A stretch of DNA of 54,399 bases. Source: Lachnospiraceae bacterium. Lineage in GTDB: Bacteria > Bacillota > Clostridia > Lachnospirales > Lachnospiraceae. Positions 26,224 to 35,332 of this stretch are shown piece by piece. Position 1 is the stretch's first letter, and each line of letters starts with the position of its first letter. The stretch is from contig JAFVAL010000022.1 in assembly GCA_017480565.1 (NCBI GenBank), positions 1-54,399 of the forward strand, in the 5' to 3' direction. Position numbers and translations under genes: made by a program. Under the pieces are notes generated by a model. That model was not told where the DNA came from and did no database searches. It saw only the letters and a program-made list of their open reading frames with translations.

Positions 26224-28610
26224 TGTTCTCCCCCATCTCGATTCCAAAACTGCGTCAGCGCTTCCGCTAACCGCTCTCCGTTCGTCCGTCCGATCGGCAG
26301 CCACTCTCTCGGAAAGAGCGCTTCGTACCGGCTCTGGAAGAACCGGTCATCCAATAGCAAAATCACGCCGCGATCCTTCATCGTGCGGATCACACGTCCG
26401 CCGGATTGCAGCACTTTGTTCATACCAGGGAACCGGTAAGCATAGTCAAATCCATCCTTGCCCATCCGGTCGAAATATCGCCTGAAAAGCTCCTGCTCAT
26501 TGCAGACTTTCGGAAGTCCGGGGCCCACAATTACTGCCCCGATCAGGCGGTCTTCGGTCAGGTCAATGCCTTCTCCAAAGATCCCTCCCATGACGCAAAA
26601 TCCGACCTTTGTCTGCTCCGGTTCGCGCTCAAATTCCCGCAAGAACGCTTCTTTCTCTTCCTCCCGCATATTGCTCTTTTGCGTGAGCAAGATATAGTCC
26701 TCTTTCTCCGCAAGCGCCGCGGTCTCCTCTAACATCTGATACGAAGGAAAGAACACCAGATAGTTGCCCATCTTCCCCTGCACCAATGCCCTGATATACC
26801 GCAAAATACGATGGTATAGCTCCGGTCCTCTCTCCTTATAGCGGCTCGACACATCCGCCGCGCCCAGCACAAGGCGATTTTCCGGATCAAACGGTGACGG
26901 TGCATAGATTGCATAGTCTTCCTCCGTTCCGCCAAGCTGTTCCTTGTAATAATTGACCGGAAGCAGAGTTGCCGAAAAAAGCACCGCGCTGCGCACTTTC
27001 TCATAGACACGCGAGAGGTTTCTCGAAGGATCCATGCACTGCACTTTCACATGGAAATGTCCCTCCGCCGTGTAATCCGTATAAAGCGTGTAATGATCGT
27101 CAAACAGCCCGTACATTTCCACAAAATGGCGCACGTCAAAGTAAAGCTGCATGAACGCATCATCCCCGTGAAACTGCGCATACTCTTCTAGGAAATCCTC
27201 ACACTCACTCATATATTCGAGCAAATGTAAGGGCAAGCTTCCAAGCGAAGCGATCTCCTCAAACTCATCGCACTCACGCTTTAGTGCCAGCAAATCTTTA
27301 TTGCAACGCTCGATCGCTCTCTGCAGCCGCTTGCTGTGAGCATTCGTATAGGTGTTTAGCGATCGCTTCACTGCCAGAAAATCTTCCTTGTAAAGCTCGG
27401 CAGAGAACATCTCTCTGGCACGGTCCACCAGATTGTGCGCCTCATCCACCAAAAGCACATAGTCCTGGCGCTTTTCGTTCTGGAAGAAACGCCGCAGATA
27501 CACCACCGGATCGAAGACATAATTGTAATCTCCGATGATCACATCAGCAAACAGTGAGACGTCAAGCCCCATCTCAAACGGGCAGACCTCGTGCTTCTCT
27601 GCGTAAAAAAGAATCTTCTCTCTCGATATAAACTGCTCACTCGTTAACAGATCATACACCGCATCGTTGACCCGGTCATAATGCCCCTTCGCCCGCGGGC
27701 AGGTCGTCGGATTGCACTCTGGTTTTTCCAGAATGCACATTTTCTCCTTCGCAGTGATCGTCACGGACTTGATCCGATTGCCTGCATGTTCCAGTATCCG
27801 CAGGGTCTCCTCCGCCACAAGCCTGGTGCTTGTCTTCGCGGTCAAGTAAAAGACTTTCTCCGTCAAGCCCTCCCCCATCGACTTAAGCGCCGGATACACC
27901 GTGGAAATGGTCTTGCCGACCCCGGTCGGTGCCTGCAAAAACAGCTTCTTTTCCCGCAATATCGTCCGGTAGACATCCATCGCAAGCTCCTTTTGTCCCG
28001 GACGATAGTCGAACGGAAACTCCATTTGCTTTAAAGAGGCATCCCGCAGATCCTTCCACTCGGCCTGGTAGAATGCCCACTTGCCATACTCATGTAACAA
28101 GTCCTCATACCAGGCGGATAATTCTGCAAATGTATAGTACTGCTCAAAATATCGCACATCCTCGGTCACCATGTGACAGTAGGTGATGCGCACACCGATC
28201 TTAGCAAGCTCCCACTTTAAGCAGTACATGTAGGCGTAGCACTTCGCCTGCGCCAAATGCAGCGGCTCTGGCTCCTCAAACGAGGCAAGCTCGCGGTAGA
28301 CGCCCTTGATCTCATCGATCCAGGCAAGCTCTCCGTTCTCGTCAATAGTTGTAAAAATGCCGTCCGCGCGGCCTTCCACCCGCACCGCAAGCGTGCGATC
28401 TTCCTTAATGAGGATCGTCGTGTGCGTAAGAGGCACTTCCGCCTGATAACTAGGCCCACCCAGGCGCTGCAGCTTCCTGTGAATCTTCGCCCCCAGCTGC
28501 ATACTCTCAATCGAAGGCAGTCCGCCACCGCTCTCAATATCACCGTGGCGCAGAATAAACTCCACGAGTGATCGCGCGGAAATCTTCACTTCTTCGCTTT
28601 TTACGTCCAT
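26220..28610 (-). CDS. RecB-type nuclease fused to XPD/DinG-type DNA helicase
   Basis: The 796-residue protein has an N-terminal PD-(D/E)XK domain: His44, Asp83 in GRADGI, Glu100-x-Lys102 in IDEIKG, and Gln121 in HLAQAKCYAYM. A superfamily 2 iron-sulphur helicase follows, with Walker A at 227-234 (APTGVGKT), four cysteines at 292, 299, 304 and 343 for a 4Fe-4S cluster, and a DEAH box in VLLVDEAHNL. The C-terminal motifs are FSATLLP and GVILLLDDRFFQ. ATG at 28610 follows AAAGGAGG at seven bases. A DNA repair or replication-restart role is likely. Confidence 0.9.
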   Translation of the reverse strand: MDVKSEEVKISARSLVEFILRHGDIESGGGLPSIESMQLGAKIHRKLQRLGGPSYQAEVPLTHTTILIKEDRTLAVRVEGRADGIFTTIDENGELAWIDEIKGVYRELASFEEPEPLHLAQAKCYAYMYCLKWELAKIGVRITYCHMVTEDVRYFEQYYTFAELSAWYEDLLHEYGKWAFYQAEWKDLRDASLKQMEFPFDYRPGQKELAMDVYRTILREKKLFLQAPTGVGKTISTVYPALKSMGEGLTEKVFYLTAKTSTRLVAEETLRILEHAGNRIKSVTITAKEKMCILEKPECNPTTCPRAKGHYDRVNDAVYDLLTSEQFISREKILFYAEKHEVCPFEMGLDVSLFADVIIGDYNYVFDPVVYLRRFFQNEKRQDYVLLVDEAHNLVDRAREMFSAELYKEDFLAVKRSLNTYTNAHSKRLQRAIERCNKDLLALKRECDEFEEIASLGSLPLHLLEYMSECEDFLEEYAQFHGDDAFMQLYFDVRHFVEMYGLFDDHYTLYTDYTAEGHFHVKVQCMDPSRNLSRVYEKVRSAVLFSATLLPVNYYKEQLGGTEEDYAIYAPSPFDPENRLVLGAADVSSRYKERGPELYHRILRYIRALVQGKMGNYLVFFPSYQMLEETAALAEKEDYILLTQKSNMREEEKEAFLREFEREPEQTKVGFCVMGGIFGEGIDLTEDRLIGAVIVGPGLPKVCNEQELFRRYFDRMGKDGFDYAYRFPGMNKVLQSGGRVIRTMKDRGVILLLDDRFFQSRYEALFPREWLPIGRTNGERLAEALTQFWNRDGGEQ

Positions 28611-28701
28611 GAGACTGCCTCCTTTCCCGGATGCTTCCAGCGCATCCGAACATATGTTTCTTTTAAATATACCATAAACTCTAAGAAATGGAACCTCTCT
28701 C

Positions 28702-28730
28702 TTGCATTTTCCCTGCAAATGAGGTAGTCT
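28702..28730 (+). promoter_or_regulatory. Promoter of the DUF1292 gene
   Basis: TTGCAT (28702-28707) and TAGTCT (28725-28730) are 17 bases apart, about 43 bases before the start codon. The helicase promoter must also lie in this 162-base divergent gap. Confidence 0.65.
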
Positions 28731-28772
28731 GAAGAAAACAAACCAATCCATTTATGTTTAGGAGAAGAAACC

Positions 28773-29057
28773 ATGGATGATGAAATTATTGTAACATTGA
28801 CACTGGACGACGGATCTGAACTTGATTGCGAGATTTATGCGATCTATGAAGCCGGCGGGCGTGACTACATTGCACTGGTTCCGATCGACAGCGACTCCGA
28901 AGAAGTCTTCTTTTATCGTTACATCGAAGATGAGGATGGCAATCCTTCCCTCGAGAACATCGAAGATGACGATGAATACGAGATTGCGCTGGATGCGTTC
29001 GATGAGATTTTAGACGACGAAGAGTTTGCAGAGACGTTCGGGGACGACGAAGAATAA
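28773..29057 (+). CDS. DUF1292 family small acidic protein
   Basis: The 94-residue protein is strongly acidic (about a third Asp/Glu). It shows IIVTLTLDDGSELDCEIYAI and YIALVPIDSDSEEVFFYRY, the pattern of the widespread Firmicutes DUF1292 (YrzB-like) family of unknown function. In many relatives it sits near ruvX and alaS; here it stands alone. TTAGGAGAAG precedes the ATG. Confidence 0.9.
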   Translation: MDDEIIVTLTLDDGSELDCEIYAIYEAGGRDYIALVPIDSDSEEVFFYRYIEDEDGNPSLENIEDDDEYEIALDAFDEILDDEEFAETFGDDEE

Positions 29058-29148
29058 CGCCCCTTCTTAAGGTTTTCTAAAGATACATTTTGTACTTCTT
29101 TTAGATTTTGGACACACTTTGTTCATAATTCCTTGTTATGATATAAGT

Positions 29149-29245
29149 GTCTTAAAGAAAAGCAGACTTTAAGACTCCCGGGAGACCGGGAACCCCTCCC
29201 TTATTGTTATTATAATACAAAAAGCCGCTCACGCGGCTTTTTGTA
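29149..29245 (+). ncRNA. Candidate small RNA
   Basis: A possible promoter, TTGTTC (29119-29124) and TATAAG (29142-29147) at 17 bases, is followed by hairpin GTCTTAAAG/CTTTAAGAC (29149-29157 with 29167-29175). Next come a GC-rich CCCGGGAGACCGGG element and a terminator AAAAAGCCGC/GCGGCTTTTT (29219-29242). No open frame lies between. The first hairpin overlaps the predicted start point, so the exact 5' end is uncertain. No known RNA family was recognised. The piece could instead be a long 3' UTR of the DUF1292 gene. Confidence 0.35.
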
Positions 29246-29279
29246 GTTTATGGAACTTATGGTTTTAGAACCGTTAAGA

Positions 29280-29310
29280 AAAGCCGGAGCATTATCGCCC
29301 CGGCCTTCTA
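29280..29310 (-). terminator. Terminator of the SH3b-glucosaminidase gene
   Basis: On the minus strand GCCGGGGC and GCTCCGGC form a stem around GATAAT, followed by TTTTCTT. Confidence 0.7.
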
Positions 29311-29325
29311 CATTTCTAAAAGATC

Positions 29326-32181
29326 TTATTCGATTACAATCTGTACCGTATAAACCTTCACATCTCCGTTCTGCGCGGTCGCCTTTAACTGTACTTCCGT
29401 CGTCTGCCCGGTCAGTGTAATATTTCCTACGCCTTCAATCGTCGTATATTCAACCACCGGCCATGCAGAGACCGTCACCTGTTTGGTTCCCTGCGGCACC
29501 TTCACAACGTAAGGCACGGTGTTTCCGTAGCTCTTATCAAAGGCATCTCCAACCTTGTCTCCATTCGCATATACTTCGATGCGTCCGATCCAGTTGTTCG
29601 GATGTTTAATTGATGTCATCTGGCAAGCGCTCGCCGGCATATTTTTATAGACCGGAATCGAGAAGGTAAGCGGCATCTCAGAGATCTTCGCGTACGCTTG
29701 CTTGATCTTGGACGACTCAGACATCGGAGCCTGCACATTTTGCATGTACTGATGACCGTAACGCTTTGTCGAAGTCACGTTGTACTTCTGCAGATAAACC
29801 GTGTTCTGACCAACATTAATGTACTGCGAGCCAATGTAGTACGCACCGCCTAAAATCGCATCGTACCGATTGTCCCAAGGAAGCAGGTACTTCGGATCCC
29901 CGTCGGTCTTCTTTGCATACGCCAGGCCTCTTGCAATCGCACTGCCAGCCCCGGAAGTTGCACCGATGTTGTAGAAGTTATAATACCCTTCATAGCCCGG
30001 ATATGTTCCGGTCACGGACCCTGATAAGCTGGAGCCGGAAATGACTTCCTGCTTGATGCGGCTCGCCAAATGGTAAGGGTTCACGCCAGAGTACACGGCT
30101 GCATCCAGGATTGCCTGTGCATACGTCGTGGTCTTTGTGACACCATTTTTCGTGTAGGTAAAGGAACCGGACAAAGGCGTACCCGCAAGGATCGCGCTGA
30201 TGCCCTTGATCGACTGGACATTCATCTCATAAGAGAGCGTCTCAAACTGGTAAATGTACGTCTCATTCATCCAGGTTCTCGGATCCATGTAGTAGGCGAT
30301 GGCCATCTCAGATGCATGAATCCAGTTGGTTCCGTCATAAACGATAAACTTGTTCGTCGACCAGTTGTACGCATATGAAGCAAATGACTTATACTGAATA
30401 CCTAGACTGGTCGTATTCTGAATCAAGTTGTTGTTCTTAACATTCTCTCCTGCAATCGCCGCATTCCAATCCAGTCCGGTCTGGTATGCCTTAAAGATCC
30501 AGGTCGGATGACTCTTATGCAGCGTGCGAAGCGAAGCTTTGTAGCTCTCCGGGAAGCCCTGTTCCGTCAGATAAGCATCGAACTCTTCGTCCGTCATGCC
30601 AGGCTGCTCAACCGGCTCTTCTACCGGATCCGGATCTGTGCCCGGTGTGCCGGGATCTTCCTCGTCATCCAGCTTCACATAGTCGCCGGAGACATAGCCT
30701 TCCAGGGTTTTCCCACTGTAGGTAAATGTCACCTTATACCAGGCAGTGCTTCCGATCTTCTTCGTGGCGGAAATCGTCACCTTCGTATTCAGGCCGAGAC
30801 TTACTTTCGATCCGTTGTAGGTTAACTGATCCTGATCGGTGCCGTAGCCGGTGCGCACACGCAGGCTGCTGGTGGTCACCTTGCCGGTTGCGCTCATCGC
30901 AGTCTCCCCGTCATTGTTGCTCGGTTCCGGATCGGTGTTCGTTCCAGGATCGGTCGTATTCTCAGAATCCAACGTGACGTACTGTCCGGAGACATAACCT
31001 TCCATGGTCTTTCCACCATAGGTAAATGTCACATGATACCAGTCGACACTGCCGACCTTCTTCTTCGCAGAGATCGTCACCTTCGCGCCGGTATTTAACC
31101 GAATCTCAGAACTGCCCGACATCAGCGGATCATAGCTCGTACCATAGCCGCTTCTTACACGCAGGTTATTCGCGTTGACCGTACCCGTCGCGCTAAATGC
31201 AGTTCCTTCATCCGTATTGGTCCCAGGATTCGGATCCGTCGTCCCGCCAGACGTCGTCTGATCAACGGTCACATACTGACCGGAGACATACCCATGTAAC
31301 GTCTTGTTATTCCATGTAAAAGTAACCTGATACCAAGGCACGTTGCTCACTGTCTTCGTCGCAGAGATCGTTACCTTCGTTCCGGTCTTTAACTTGACTT
31401 CACTGCCGCCCTCCGTCAGAACCGGGTTGCTCGTGCCATAGCCGGTACGCACACGGAGGTTATTCGCATTGACCGTTCCGGTCGCATTCATCGCCGTATC
31501 GCCAGCGCTGCCAGGGTTGGTGTTGGAATCACCGCCACCAGAGTTGTTATTCGAGCCACCGTCTGATGTTACGGTCACATAATCTCCGCAGACGTAACCG
31601 GTTAACGTGGTATTGCTATAGGAAAATGTCACCTGATACCAGGTGCTGCTTCCTACCTTCTTCGACTCCAGAATGTTGACTTTCGTCCCCTTCGAGAGCG
31701 TCACATTCTTCCCATTGTGGGTTAACTTCGCATAAGAAGTACCGTAGTTGGTACGCACATTTAACGTGCTGACATTCACGGTGCCTGTCCCGGTGGCCGT
31801 ACTGCTGCCGCCACCTTCCGAGCCTTCCTCGACCTTGATATAATCACCGCTCACATAGCCCTGCAGGGTCTTGCCGTTTCGCGTAAAGGAGACCTGATAC
31901 CAGGCAGAACTACCCACCGCCTTAGAATCCAGGATCGTCACCTTCGTGCCCTTCGTCAGAGACACGTACGATCCTCCGTCCTTTAACTGATCATAGTTCG
32001 TCCCGTACCCCGTCCGGACACGCAAAGACGTACACGTCACCGTTCCGGTCTTCGTATCTGCATTCGCAAATCCAGGTCTTAAAAAGATTGCCGCAGCAAT
32101 CATCACGCAAAGCACAAGCGCAAGCATCTTAAGCCTGCCGCCTCTTTGCCTCTCTCCCATCTGTCTTTTTGTGTCTTTCAT
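29326..32181 (-). CDS. Secreted peptidoglycan endo-beta-N-acetylglucosaminidase with five SH3b repeats
   Basis: The protein of about 950 residues has a signal peptide (LKMLALVLCVMIAAAIFLRP) and five SH3b repeats. Each repeat contains L-R/N-V-R-T/S-x-Y-G-T, a KGTKVTI-like strand, WYxVTF and GYV(S/C)GDYV. A glucosaminidase domain follows, with YAQAILDAAVYSGVNPYHLASR and the probable catalytic Glu in IKQEVISGSS. A cadherin-like beta-sandwich ends the protein. The longest frame opens with GTG at 32193; ATG at 32181 is preferred though the binding site GTGAAGG is close. The SH3b units resemble those of the SleB-type hydrolase at 3333. It acts on glycan strands outside the cell. Confidence 0.9.
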   Translation of the reverse strand: MKDTKRQMGERQRGGRLKMLALVLCVMIAAAIFLRPGFANADTKTGTVTCTSLRVRTGYGTNYDQLKDGGSYVSLTKGTKVTILDSKAVGSSAWYQVSFTRNGKTLQGYVSGDYIKVEEGSEGGGSSTATGTGTVNVSTLNVRTNYGTSYAKLTHNGKNVTLSKGTKVNILESKKVGSSTWYQVTFSYSNTTLTGYVCGDYVTVTSDGGSNNNSGGGDSNTNPGSAGDTAMNATGTVNANNLRVRTGYGTSNPVLTEGGSEVKLKTGTKVTISATKTVSNVPWYQVTFTWNNKTLHGYVSGQYVTVDQTTSGGTTDPNPGTNTDEGTAFSATGTVNANNLRVRSGYGTSYDPLMSGSSEIRLNTGAKVTISAKKKVGSVDWYHVTFTYGGKTMEGYVSGQYVTLDSENTTDPGTNTDPEPSNNDGETAMSATGKVTTSSLRVRTGYGTDQDQLTYNGSKVSLGLNTKVTISATKKIGSTAWYKVTFTYSGKTLEGYVSGDYVKLDDEEDPGTPGTDPDPVEEPVEQPGMTDEEFDAYLTEQGFPESYKASLRTLHKSHPTWIFKAYQTGLDWNAAIAGENVKNNNLIQNTTSLGIQYKSFASYAYNWSTNKFIVYDGTNWIHASEMAIAYYMDPRTWMNETYIYQFETLSYEMNVQSIKGISAILAGTPLSGSFTYTKNGVTKTTTYAQAILDAAVYSGVNPYHLASRIKQEVISGSSLSGSVTGTYPGYEGYYNFYNIGATSGAGSAIARGLAYAKKTDGDPKYLLPWDNRYDAILGGAYYIGSQYINVGQNTVYLQKYNVTSTKRYGHQYMQNVQAPMSESSKIKQAYAKISEMPLTFSIPVYKNMPASACQMTSIKHPNNWIGRIEVYANGDKVGDAFDKSYGNTVPYVVKVPQGTKQVTVSAWPVVEYTTIEGVGNITLTGQTTEVQLKATAQNGDVKVYTVQIVIE

Positions 32182-32263
32182 AACCTTCACCACTAATTAT
32201 CTAAAACCTTACAACGGGTCATAAACCGCCAAAATACGCGATTTTTCGCGCTTTCTAGCTCCT

Positions 32264-32291
32264 AGTATACTATGAATTTACAGAATTGCAA
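32264..32291 (-). promoter_or_regulatory. Possible promoter of the glucosaminidase gene
   Basis: Read on the minus strand, TTGCAA (32291-32286) and TATACT (32269-32264) are 16 bases apart, about 80 bases before the start codon. The rest of the 32194-32527 gap holds only AT-rich sequence and the MATE terminator. Confidence 0.5.
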
Positions 32292-32460
32292 CAGTTTTTT
32301 ACGTTTTGTAATAAATTATACTATGTTTGTAGAAACCCGTTGCCTTTCCGTCAATTACAATCGAACCGATGTGTCCATTTCTCTTTGTCAAATGGACACG
32401 CTTCCACTTACCAGTATACAGTATTTTCCAGAAAATGCAATCATTTTCTTCTATAATAGT

Positions 32461-32503
32461 AGAAAGAAGCAATTTCGAGCTTTTTCCGAAATTGCTTCTC
32501 TTT
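32461..32503. terminator. Terminator downstream of the MATE gene
   Basis: GAAGCAATTTCG (32466-32477) pairs perfectly with CGAAATTGCTTC (32487-32498). T-rich flanks exist on both strands. Confidence 0.85.
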
Positions 32504-32527
32504 TCATTTTCCTTATCTGAGGTATTT

Positions 32528-33904
32528 TTAGGCCTGATTCCTCTCTTTTCGCTTCCCCAGAAGCTCCGGGTACACTGTAAATAACATCGTGATAAAACAA
32601 GCCGCGCCACCCACGAAATTGGACACCGGTTCTGCGATATAGACACCGTCAACGCCCAGCTTCCAGAGTGTCGGCAGCAGATATGTCAGTGGTACAACAA
32701 TGATGATCTTGCGGAACAGTGAGAAGAATACCGCCTGCTTCGACTTGCCGAGGGAGACGAAAACATTTTGCCCGGCCATCTGAAAACTCATCATAAAGAT
32801 GCCCCAGAAGTACAGATGCATGCCTTTCACTCCGGCGGTAAGTAACGCTGTATCGCTGTTGAAGATGCGGATAAAGAAGCCTGGGAACCGCTCTAAGAGT
32901 GCCCACATCAGGCAGGCATAGACCACGCAGACGATCGTCATAAAGCGGATGCCCTGCCGCACTTTCGTGTAATTGCGTGCCCCGTAATTGTAGCTTAACA
33001 CCGGGATCGCACCCTGCGCCAGGCCCTGAACCGGCATCATAATGATCTCTCGCACCGAATTTAAGATGGTCATGACACCGACGTAAAGATCGCCGCCGTA
33101 GTGCGCCAGATTCGCATTGCAGGCGACCTGCACCGCAGAGTTCGTAAAACCCGCCACAAAGCCCGCAAGTCCGAGCGTCATGATTTTCCCCACTCTCCTG
33201 CCAGAAAGCGCAAATTGGCTGCGATTTAGCGGAATCACGGCACGTTTGCCCGTCAGGAACTGCAGTACCCAGAGGGCCGATAACATTTGCGATAAAATCG
33301 TGGCAAGCGCAGCGCCTTTCGCGCCGATGTCAAGCACAAAGATAAAGATCGGATCCAGGATGATATTCGCCACCGCGCCAAGGGTCACGGTCAGCATTCC
33401 GATCGTGCCAAATCCCTGCGCGTTGATAAAGCCATTCATACCGAGGCTTACCATCATAAACAGAGTGCCAAGCAAATAGATTAAGATATAATCTTTCGCG
33501 TAAGGGAAGGTCTCCGCGCTTGCCCCGAAGGCAAATAAAATCGGCCGGTAAAACAGATAGCCGATGATCATAAGGATCGCCCCGCAGATGAGCAAAAGCA
33601 ACAGGCAGTTACCCATAATCTTGCCGGCCTCTTCCTCATGGTGCTTGCCCCGCTCCATAGAAAAAAGAGGTGTGCCGCCGGAGCTAAATAGATTCGCAAA
33701 CGCCGAAATCATCGTGATGATCGGAAAGCAAAGCCCCAGGCCAGTTAACGCCGTCGCACCGACCTCCGGGATACGCCCGATGTACATCCGGTCGACCATG
33801 TTATAAAGGAGGTTTAAAAGCTGCGCAAATATCATGGGCACAGCAATAGAGAGCGTGTTCTTAATCACGCTCCCCTTTGAAAAATCCGTTGCTTTTGCTG
33901 CCAT
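32528..33904 (-). CDS. MATE-family multidrug/cation antiporter
   Basis: The 458-residue protein has 12 predicted helices in two repeats. The start GSVIKNTLSIAVPMIFAQLLN, then VDRMYIGRIPEVGATALTG and NIILDPIFIFVLDIGAKGAA, is typical of NorM/DinF-type MATE exporters. AAGGGGCGA precedes the ATG. It stands 14 bases from the TPR gene upstream on the same strand. Substrates cannot be predicted. Confidence 0.93.
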   Translation of the reverse strand: MAAKATDFSKGSVIKNTLSIAVPMIFAQLLNLLYNMVDRMYIGRIPEVGATALTGLGLCFPIITMISAFANLFSSGGTPLFSMERGKHHEEEAGKIMGNCLLLLLICGAILMIIGYLFYRPILFAFGASAETFPYAKDYILIYLLGTLFMMVSLGMNGFINAQGFGTIGMLTVTLGAVANIILDPIFIFVLDIGAKGAALATILSQMLSALWVLQFLTGKRAVIPLNRSQFALSGRRVGKIMTLGLAGFVAGFTNSAVQVACNANLAHYGGDLYVGVMTILNSVREIIMMPVQGLAQGAIPVLSYNYGARNYTKVRQGIRFMTIVCVVYACLMWALLERFPGFFIRIFNSDTALLTAGVKGMHLYFWGIFMMSFQMAGQNVFVSLGKSKQAVFFSLFRKIIIVVPLTYLLPTLWKLGVDGVYIAEPVSNFVGGAACFITMLFTVYPELLGKRKERNQA

Positions 33905-33918
33905 GACACTCGCCCCTT

Positions 33919-34494
33919 TTATGCTTTTTCGTTCTCTGCTTCCTGTGCCGCTTCACTCTCTCGGATCTTGCGTCCGATCACGTCCCCGTGATCCATAAAT
34001 CCGGCCTTCTTCGCCTCTTCAAGCAACGTCCTTGCCCGCTCATTTTCCCCAAATAAGGCACAAGTATACGCAAGATTTGACGTCACATACGGATGATCCG
34101 GGCGAATCTCGTAAGCTTTTTCCAGCACTTCCTTCGCCTTCTCATTCTCTTTCTGATTCAGATAAGCCGTGCCAAGATTGTTATAAGCCATGTAAAATGT
34201 GGGATCCACCTCAACGGCTTTCAGATACGAATCGATGGCGCGCCCGAACTCTTTATTGAGCTCGTAGCAGCGCCCGAGCAGATAATGATTTTGCGCCGAA
34301 GGATTGATGCCCACAAGCCGATAACCCGCCTGAATCGCACCGTTAAAATCCCTGCGGTTTGCCAGATTCTCCATCTGCTTCCTCGCGGTCTCCTCCGGGG
34401 TCTTTCCCGTAATCTTTCCCGCCAATTTATTGTAAATGAGTGCGACCGGGATCGCAATCGCAACGACCAAAAGCAGCCAACCAAGTGTCTTCAC
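33919..34494 (-). CDS. Membrane-anchored TPR-repeat protein
   Basis: The 191-residue protein has one N-terminal membrane helix (GWLLLVVAIAIPVALIY) and three to four tetratricopeptide repeats, for example QNHYLLGRCYELNKEFGRAI and YNNLGTAYLNQKENEKAKEV. No ATG is present; GTG at 34494 lies seven bases after GGAG and is preferred to TTG at 34500. It lies between the amidase and MATE genes and may scaffold an envelope complex; the partner is unknown. Confidence 0.78.
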   Translation of the reverse strand: MKTLGWLLLVVAIAIPVALIYNKLAGKITGKTPEETARKQMENLANRRDFNGAIQAGYRLVGINPSAQNHYLLGRCYELNKEFGRAIDSYLKAVEVDPTFYMAYNNLGTAYLNQKENEKAKEVLEKAYEIRPDHPYVTSNLAYTCALFGENERARTLLEEAKKAGFMDHGDVIGRKIRESEAAQEAENEKA

Positions 34495-34510
34495 AATCAA
34501 ACTCCAACTC

Positions 34511-35215
34511 TTACTTCATCGCCTGTGCAACATCTTCCTTAAATGTCTCCCAGGCATCTTCATGATCGACAAAATACAGCGGACACAGCTTTCCGGTCAC
34601 ATCATAATGCCGGATCACATGTTCCTCATTCAGATGATACACCTTACACAAATCCGCTGTCAATTGCACCAGCGCCTGATACGTCTCGTCTGTGAATTTT
34701 CCGTCCTCTTCCGGGTGGCAGCACTCGATCGAAATCGTATCCGAATTGCGGTTGTTCGACGCATAACTGATCTCGTTAAGCGGAATGCACTGCACGATCT
34801 CACCGTTTAGCCCGACCACAAAATGCGAGCTCGCATACCTTCCCGACGTTCCAAACCGAAGATTGTCAAAATAATCGCGGTTTGCCTGTGCAGAAGAACC
34901 GGGATTTGCCACATAATGGATCACGATATCGTTGACCTCAGTGAGCGGTGTCTGCGGTCTCGAGTACTTATTCGGTTTGATAAAGTCTTCTTTAATCTCA
35001 AGATCCGTCTGAAACTCCTTGTATTTATTCGATTCTATAACTGTAGAATCATTCTCACCCTGTTTCCCCGCTTTTGTGATCGCAATCCCTGTCACAACCA
35101 CCAAAATCACAAAGCCCAGGATCGCAAATCGCCGGATCTGCCGCTCTCTTCTCGCCTTCTTACTGTTTCGGCTGCGCTGTCTATAACTACTGGTTCCCTT
35201 TGTTGCCACAATCAT
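34511..35215 (-). CDS. Membrane-anchored N-acetylmuramoyl-L-alanine amidase (Amidase_2)
   Basis: The 234-residue protein has a basic cytoplasmic start, a membrane helix (RRFAILGFVILVVVTGIAI) and an extracellular amidase domain with zinc ligands in DIVIHYVANPG (His) and VIRHYDVTGKLCP (His and the Cys position). FVVGLNGEIVQCIPLNEISYAS is typical of T7-lysozyme-like amidases. GGAGGAGG lies only four bases before the ATG, so GTG two codons later is an alternative start. It cleaves stem peptides from glycan strands. Confidence 0.9.
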   Translation of the reverse strand: MIVATKGTSSYRQRSRNSKKARRERQIRRFAILGFVILVVVTGIAITKAGKQGENDSTVIESNKYKEFQTDLEIKEDFIKPNKYSRPQTPLTEVNDIVIHYVANPGSSAQANRDYFDNLRFGTSGRYASSHFVVGLNGEIVQCIPLNEISYASNNRNSDTISIECCHPEEDGKFTDETYQALVQLTADLCKVYHLNEEHVIRHYDVTGKLCPLYFVDHEDAWETFKEDVAQAMK

Positions 35216-35332
35216 ACCTCCTCCGGTTTCCGCTCTTTCCTTTACCCTAACAAAGAAAAGCAGAAAAACCGGAGAATGAATTCTGAATATTCTATGAATC
35301 TGACCGACAACCCGTTGTCGACCAATCTGACG

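Noticed and set aside
32272-32520. An 82-codon plus-strand frame upstream of the glucosaminidase gene
   Set aside because: It runs through an AT-rich promoter region and a terminator and has no binding site.
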